Below are positions 8,072 to 11,808 of a stretch of DNA of 11,808 nt, piece by piece (the first letter of the stretch is position 1; each line of letters opens with the position of its first letter). The DNA is from Jimgerdemannia flammicorona. Lineage: Eukaryota; Mucoromycota; Endogonomycetes; Endogonales; Endogonaceae. A program made the translations under genes and the position numbers. The notes below the pieces were generated by a model. That model saw nothing but the letters and a program-made list of their open reading frames with translations. It made no database searches and was not told the DNA's origin. The stretch spans positions 1 through 11,808 of the forward strand of contig RBNI01006046.1 in the NCBI GenBank assembly GCA_003990745.1. Direction: 5' to 3'.

Positions 8072-8095
8072 TTTGAGCTATGTTCATAACTCTAA

Positions 8096-8609
8096 TTTTG
8101 ATTTCCAAATTAGACAATTAAATGTTTACATCAATAACTCGATGAATAATCATCCAAATTTGATAATATTAATGTCATTTGAAAGCCCTTAATAAGGCCT
8201 TTCTAATGACACCAAGTACATTAAAATCACATTATGCGTTGCCAAGATATTAAGGAAAATGTTCTATATGATGCAATTTCCAAAATCAGCAAATTGAACA
8301 ATTTCCAAAATCGCCGATTCAGACGGTTTCCTTCATAACTCAGCAACGCATGATCCGATTTCAATGTTCCTGTTATCATTAGATAGGCCTTATTAAGGGC
8401 TTTCAAATGATACCAAGATCATCAATTTTGGATAATTATTCATAGAGTTATTGATATAAACATTTAATTGTCTAATTTGGAAATCAAAACAATGGTTGAT
8501 TCGAATCCATCTGGATGGGATTTGAATCCCATCCGAGTTGATCCAGATGAGATTCAATCCGAATCAATCTGTATCCAATCCAGATTAAATTGACTCATTA
8601 GGAGCACTA
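8096..8609. mobile_element. Remainder of the hAT-like foldback MITE, a long imperfect palindrome
   Basis: Joined to 3068-3125 this gives an element of about 572 bp with no coding capacity. Almost all of it is one inverted repeat: 8096-8200 matches the reverse complement of 8375-8489 closely, for example CCAAATTAGACAATTAAATG against CATTTAATTGTCTAATTTGG at 8461-8480. The match continues more weakly to a centre near 8270-8320. The centre holds a 14-base direct repeat CAATTTCCAAAATC (8274-8287 and 8299-8312). The terminal TAGTG motif and 8-bp duplication suggest mobilisation by a hAT transposase encoded elsewhere. It keeps more CpG (GCGTTG, CGCCG, ACGCATGATCCG) than its surroundings. Confidence 0.75.
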
Positions 8610-8617
8610 CTAATTCC
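8610..8617. repeat. 8-bp target duplication of the foldback element, right copy
   Basis: CTAATTCC immediately follows the terminal GAGCACTA and pairs with CCAATTCC at 3060-3067. An 8-bp duplication is the hallmark length for hAT transposases. Confidence 0.65.
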
Positions 8618-8740
8618 TCAGAAGGAGCAGTCTTATACTATTGATGATTTTTGTCCTATCACTCTTTCTGAGATATTTTACCAACTCTTTGAGTACTGGT
8701 TGGAAGGCTACACAAGAGCCAAAGTGGTCTGACAGAAATA
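8610..8740 (+). pseudogene. Possible LINE-type reverse transcriptase fossil, split by the foldback insertion
   Basis: If the foldback element and one duplication copy are removed, 3042-3067 joins 8618 onward in one plus frame without a stop until 8735. The product contains IIFPIPQKEQSYTIDDFCP followed by ITLSEIFYQLFEYWL. This resembles the start of LINE reverse transcriptases, where a lysine/proline-rich IPK segment precedes a (D/Y)FRPISL motif and a K(L/I)xE helix. Here the Arg of FRP is Cys, as CGT->TGT would give. About 65 residues on, a weaker F-stop-TFDR string sits where the F.DF..AFD motif is expected. The match is short and made by eye, so the family call is tentative. Everything further on is broken. 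Confidence 0.33.
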
Positions 8741-9109
8741 TTATACTGCTAAGATAGCTTCTGAACCCGCTTCACATCTATCTTTCATGTCTTCCTCTTG
8801 TACAAAATATGAGCAAAGAGATAGAGCTACTATATCTTTTTAGACCTTTGATAGGCATATGATTGAGTCCTCTTAAGCTTATTCTTTCTCAGCTTAAGAT
8901 ATAAGAGACTAATATAGCTCTCTTTAGTATTATGCATAGTTATTTTAATTACTATTCTTATTAAGTAGTTGTTAATAATCTCATTACTCCTCTAGTTTAT
9001 ACTGAGTGTGATCTCTCTTCTTGGTATTTTGACATCTTTATTGACCTTCTTGAAAATTTCTTTGATGAATACTTTAAGATATATAACTGCCTACTAGAAC
9101 TTTTTTTAC
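8741..9109. other. AT-rich decayed DNA with short open pieces
   Basis: No intact gene. One plus frame from about 8968 to 9105 stays open and is acidic and aromatic (includes SSWYFDIFIDLLENFFDEYF). This composition looks more like a former coding sequence than random AT-rich DNA. I do not recognise it, and stops and frame changes surround it. Confidence 0.4.
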
Positions 9110-9122
9110 AGATAATATTGCT
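9110..9122. repeat. Target duplication of the short retroposon, left copy
   Basis: AGATAATATTGCT, identical to 9293-9305, adjoins the T tract. Its last T is shared with the tract. Confidence 0.85.
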
Positions 9123-9292
9123 TTTTTTTTTTTTTTTTTTTTACAGTTTCTTGGACTCCATCCTTTATTAATACATTGTCTATCCTCTATATAATACACT
9201 GTACTCACTTCTATCAGATCCCCCTAGGAGGACCCCCCCCCACCATCTCTTCTTGATGAAAGACTACTTTGTCATTTACTATTGCTACCTAT
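9123..9292 (-). mobile_element. Short poly(A)-tailed retroposon (5'-truncated transcript end)
   Basis: A 20-21 base T tract (9122-9142) is the poly(A) tail seen from the other strand. It is followed on plus by about 150 bases of different composition, including a C8-9 run (9232-9240). The minus strand has AATAAA (plus TTTATT at 9164-9169) about 20 bases before the tail. Identical 13-bp direct repeats flank it (9110-9122 and 9293-9305). This is a retroposed 3' end of a polyadenylated transcript. It is too short to code, and its sequence does not clearly match the R1 3' end. It could be a severely truncated LINE, a SINE-like element or a mRNA fragment. Confidence 0.8.
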
Positions 9293-9305
9293 AGATAATA
9301 TTGCT
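9293..9305. repeat. Target duplication of the short retroposon, right copy
   Basis: AGATAATATTGCT, identical to 9110-9122, bounds the 5' side of the element on its sense strand. Confidence 0.85.
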
Positions 9306-11125
9306 CTCATCTCTTATACTATCACTGAAAAAAAGAGAATAGGTGACTTCTATAAGAATTGGCTCTGTATAATGATACAGATCTTAATCTCAAAAAGTAT
9401 AATTATGTTAGTTCTGCTAACTATACTAATCTATTAAGGACAAACTATATTTGCAGTCTCTCTCTTATATATATCTTAGTATATTATATACTAATAAAGA
9501 GTTTGATTTTATCAATCTGATATTGCAGAATGTAGCTAAGACAGAATGAACTCTTAACTCCTATCATACTCATGATTCTCTCTAGTTTTCTTTAGTCAAG
9601 CTGGCCATCATACTAATATTTATTAGACCTTAGTTAAAATATGGTCGTATCTTCTTTGGTATCTTATCCAGTTACTACTATAAAGCTTCAAATATGGAAG
9701 TATTCTGAGAAGATCTTTAATGAGGCTATTGCTTAGAAAGATTGATTTATAGTAGGTTCTTATTTAATATTCAATTTTTAGCCTTTTTTCTTTTCTTTAT
9801 TGTACATCAGACCTCTGCTTTATATTTTAAACCTATTTTGACTAGTGTAATAAGACTGATAATAATTTCATCAGCTCTCTTAGTAAATGTTTCATTATAT
9901 ATCTCTTAGGTTCTATTATTATAAAGGTCTATTAGTAGATCTCTTAGCTTAACTTCCTTGACTGATACTGAGACTTTAGTCTCTAAATATATAAAGTGTA
10001 TTTACTCTATTTCTTTCTTCAGATATTTTTTCAGAATTAGCTATTATAGAATTAAGCCTCTTTCTCTCAGATATGTATTTGATAAATAATATCTCATAGC
10101 TATTTACCATCATAAGAGGCTAATTATATCCTCTCTATCTCTTCCTGACTTATATATTCTACTCTCATCTAATAATATAGCTACTTTAGCTAATCTTGTT
10201 CTTGTCTCTATAGTAATTAGTGTTATTAAAGTTATCTTCTAGGTATAATCTTCTTAATAGTTCATATTTAGCTTTTTAAAGTAATTTTAATTATATATAG
10301 TTAGACTGGTTTACTAATAATAAAAGTAAGAGAAACTTGTATCTTTCCTCTTTATACTCTGTATGAGACAGTTAACTATACTATAGATATTATATATAAT
10401 TCTGGTAACTATCTTATAGTTAAGTTCTGCCTAACTGAAATTATAAAAATACTTAGAAATTAAGTTATATATTCTCTTTAGATATTTCTTTCCTCTTATA
10501 TATTCTGATTAATTCTGTTTCCTTCATAGTTGAGAGCATATTGAATTATTCATTTTATATCAGTCATTTGGTATTTTAGTTAATAATATTTGTGATCTAT
10601 AGTTAGTATAAGATATATATATATATTTTTACTTAGTCTCTTTTTTTTTTACTTTTACATTTTTATCTTCTTTACAGTTATGACAAAATAGTTTATCTAG
10701 CCTGTCTCTTGGGTAGTTACTTCTCTAGCCTTTGATTAGTTTTTTCTAAGCAATTGTTTACTTTGCTAACCTCTTTTTACTTTTTATATTCTTTTTGTCT
10801 TAATACTATAACAATTTTTTATAAGTTAAATATATCTCAGATATTTTGAACTACTGTTCTCTTCTCACTTTGGTGGCTTTACTATTTGTTGTCTCAATAC
10901 ACTTTATCTATTCTATAATGAATAAATTATTACTTAGAGCTATAACTAATCCTATCCATAACTCTACCCCTAACTCTAACCTAATTCTGAGAATACTGCT
11001 AAGCTAATCTGCTGTTCACTCCAGCAATATGCTCAAATATTTGTAGATCATAGCTATAATTATTACACAGGTTATTTCATACTTATAGATAACTTGATTT
11101 TTAACTTTATTTTTAAAATTTCAAT
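9306..11125. other. Long AT-rich, CT-biased decayed repeat DNA
   Basis: About 1.8 kb with almost no CpG, abundant TA, CT and TT steps and stops in every frame. Short open stretches occur (for example 9306-9430 in two frames), but none shows a family motif. The steady T/C bias on the plus strand suggests one or more decayed elements in a single orientation. No RNA gene or regulatory site is evident. Confidence 0.55.
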
Positions 11126-11289
11126 AGAAGTATAGTATTATATATATTTCTGGAGTATAGTATTCTCTGTATCTCTAGAGTATAGTATTTTGTATATCTC
11201 TTGATTGCTGTCTCTAGAGTACAGTATTCTATATATTTCTAGAGTATAGTATTTTGTATATTTTTGAAGTATTATATTTTATATATATA
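11126..11289. repeat. 25-bp minisatellite, six imperfect units
   Basis: Units of the type TAGAGTATAGTATTYTGTATATYTC lie at 11126-11150, 11151-11175, 11176-11200, 11215-11239, 11240-11264 and 11265-11289. A 14-base interruption (11201-11214) separates the third and fourth. The period is not a multiple of three, so a coding repeat is unlikely. The last unit decays into TA-rich sequence. Confidence 0.8.
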
Positions 11290-11808
11290 TCTTTAAATAT
11301 TTTTAATATGATTGGTTAATTTCTTCAAATATGAGAAATTTGAAAAAATAATAAAACCTCCTCTTTGTCAATATTATGGTATATCTATTAATGATTCAAA
11401 CTTCTCCTTCTTACTTATTATACTCTCTTTTCTCTATTACTTAATATTTCATATAATTCTCACAAATCTAATTAATATCATAATAAAGTTTTTTACTAAA
11501 GAGACTCTACATCACTAGTATAACTATCTCTCTATATTTATTAATATTTTTTTTTTTTTTTTTATAATTAAAGCCTTCTATCAGTCAGTAAGTTTCTTAG
11601 TTAAAAATAATTGATTTTAATTTAAATATTGATCCCAGGTCTTTACTCATGCTGAATAATTAGCTCTTAACTTTTTTAATCTATCAGAAGCTAGATATAG
11701 TTAAACTTAGATTACTTTGAATTTCCTTCTATTGTAAAACTAAGTTTTGAGCTGAGGATAGATTATAGTTTGAGTTGTAAGTTATATATGAGTTTGGTGT
11801 TTTTTTTT
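11290..11808. other. AT-rich flank with poly(T) tracts, no recognisable gene
   Basis: Contains a 17-base T tract (11547-11563) and ends in a T run that continues past the window edge. A 68-codon open frame at 11312-11518 is rich in Ile, Leu, Phe and Asn, lacks any motif, and is expected by chance in such DNA. The T tracts could be tails of minus-strand retroposons, but I found no target duplication for either. Confidence 0.5.

Larger units (their letters stand above)
3126..8095 (-). mobile_element. Tyrosine-recombinase (Ngaro/PAT-like) retrotransposon with split direct repeats, defective
   Basis: Such elements copy RNA into DNA and integrate a circular intermediate with a tyrosine recombinase, leaving no target duplication. 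On the minus strand the order is a 347 bp A repeat (8095-7749), gag, reverse transcriptase, RNase H, recombinase, then B repeat (3796-3658), A repeat (3657-3311) and B repeat (3263-3126). This A-genes-B-A-B layout is the PAT/Ngaro signature. The ends are set by three agreeing facts: the repeat boundaries, the internal A/B junction at 3657/3658 (equal to the two termini joined), and the uninterrupted host arm at 8489/8490. RNase H abuts the recombinase, so a methyltransferase domain is absent, which favours Ngaro-like. About eleven in-frame stops and at least one frameshift make it non-autonomous. Confidence 0.9.
7749..8095 (-). repeat. A repeat of the YR element, 5' terminal copy
   Basis: 347 bp, the same length as the second copy at 3311-3657, differing almost only by transitions. 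It forms the 5' end of the element in sense orientation and should carry the promoter, although no clear TATA box or initiator stands out. The upstream in-frame ATG at 7785 lies inside it. It includes two hairpins and a three-copy 43-bp subrepeat (listed separately). Confidence 0.9.

Noticed and set aside
3311..8095. LTR retrotransposon reading, with the 347 bp repeats as LTRs
   Set aside because: The repeats are not at both ends, B repeats are interleaved, there is no target duplication, no integrase or protease is seen, and the coding motifs are those of a tyrosine recombinase and a DIRS-like reverse transcriptase.
3068..8609. DIRS element with inverted terminal repeats
   Set aside because: The inverted ends belong to the surrounding foldback MITE, as its own 8-bp duplication and the uninterrupted right arm show. 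The YR element has direct, not inverted, repeats.
11312..11518. 68-codon plus-strand open frame
   Set aside because: Its composition (Ile, Leu, Phe, Asn) is what AT-rich DNA gives by chance, it begins at a weak start, and it has no motif.
11547..11563. Poly(T) tract as the tail of a third minus-strand retroposon
   Set aside because: No AATAAA lies at the right distance on the minus strand, and no matching direct repeat was found within the window.

Overview
This window holds no intact host gene. It is a layered stack of transposable elements in very AT-rich DNA. CpG is scarce almost throughout, and C survives mostly before T. Related copies inside the window differ mainly by C->T and G->A changes. 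This looks like the repeat compartment of a filamentous fungus with RIP-like mutation and/or CpG methylation decay. Two other features fit a fungus: a tyrosine-recombinase retrotransposon with split direct repeats, and poly(A)-tailed retroposons. The species cannot be told from the sequence.

Positions 1 to about 2265 hold two copies of one unnamed poly(A)-tailed retroposon family (called R1 here). The older copy is on the minus strand and heavily decayed. A younger, GC-richer copy on the plus strand (144-1324) is inserted inside it. The young copy has an AATAAA signal, a poly(A) tail and identical 15-16 bp target-site duplications. From about 2266 to 3067, continuing at 8618, lies CT-rich decayed DNA with a possible LINE-type reverse transcriptase fossil.

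Into that DNA a roughly 572 bp foldback element with hAT-like ends and an 8-bp target duplication has inserted (3068-3125 plus 8096-8609). Its left arm is split by a 4,970 bp tyrosine-recombinase (YR) retrotransposon, 3126-8095, whose genes run on the minus strand. In sense order these are gag (SAP-like region, three zinc-binding motifs), reverse transcriptase, RNase H and tyrosine recombinase. The repeats have the order A - genes - B A B, as in Ngaro/PAT elements. RNase H abuts the recombinase with no room for a methyltransferase domain, which favours Ngaro-like. Every gene is broken by stop codons, at least one frameshift, or both, and two catalytic arginines of the recombinase are lost.

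From 8618 to 11808 the DNA is again AT-rich, CT-biased and without a recognisable gene. It contains a short minus-strand poly(A) retroposon (9123-9292) with 13-bp target duplications, a 25-bp minisatellite (11126-11289) and several poly(T) tracts.

The insertion history is therefore: old R1 and the CT-rich DNA first, their decay, then the young R1, the short retroposon, and the foldback element followed by the YR element inside it.
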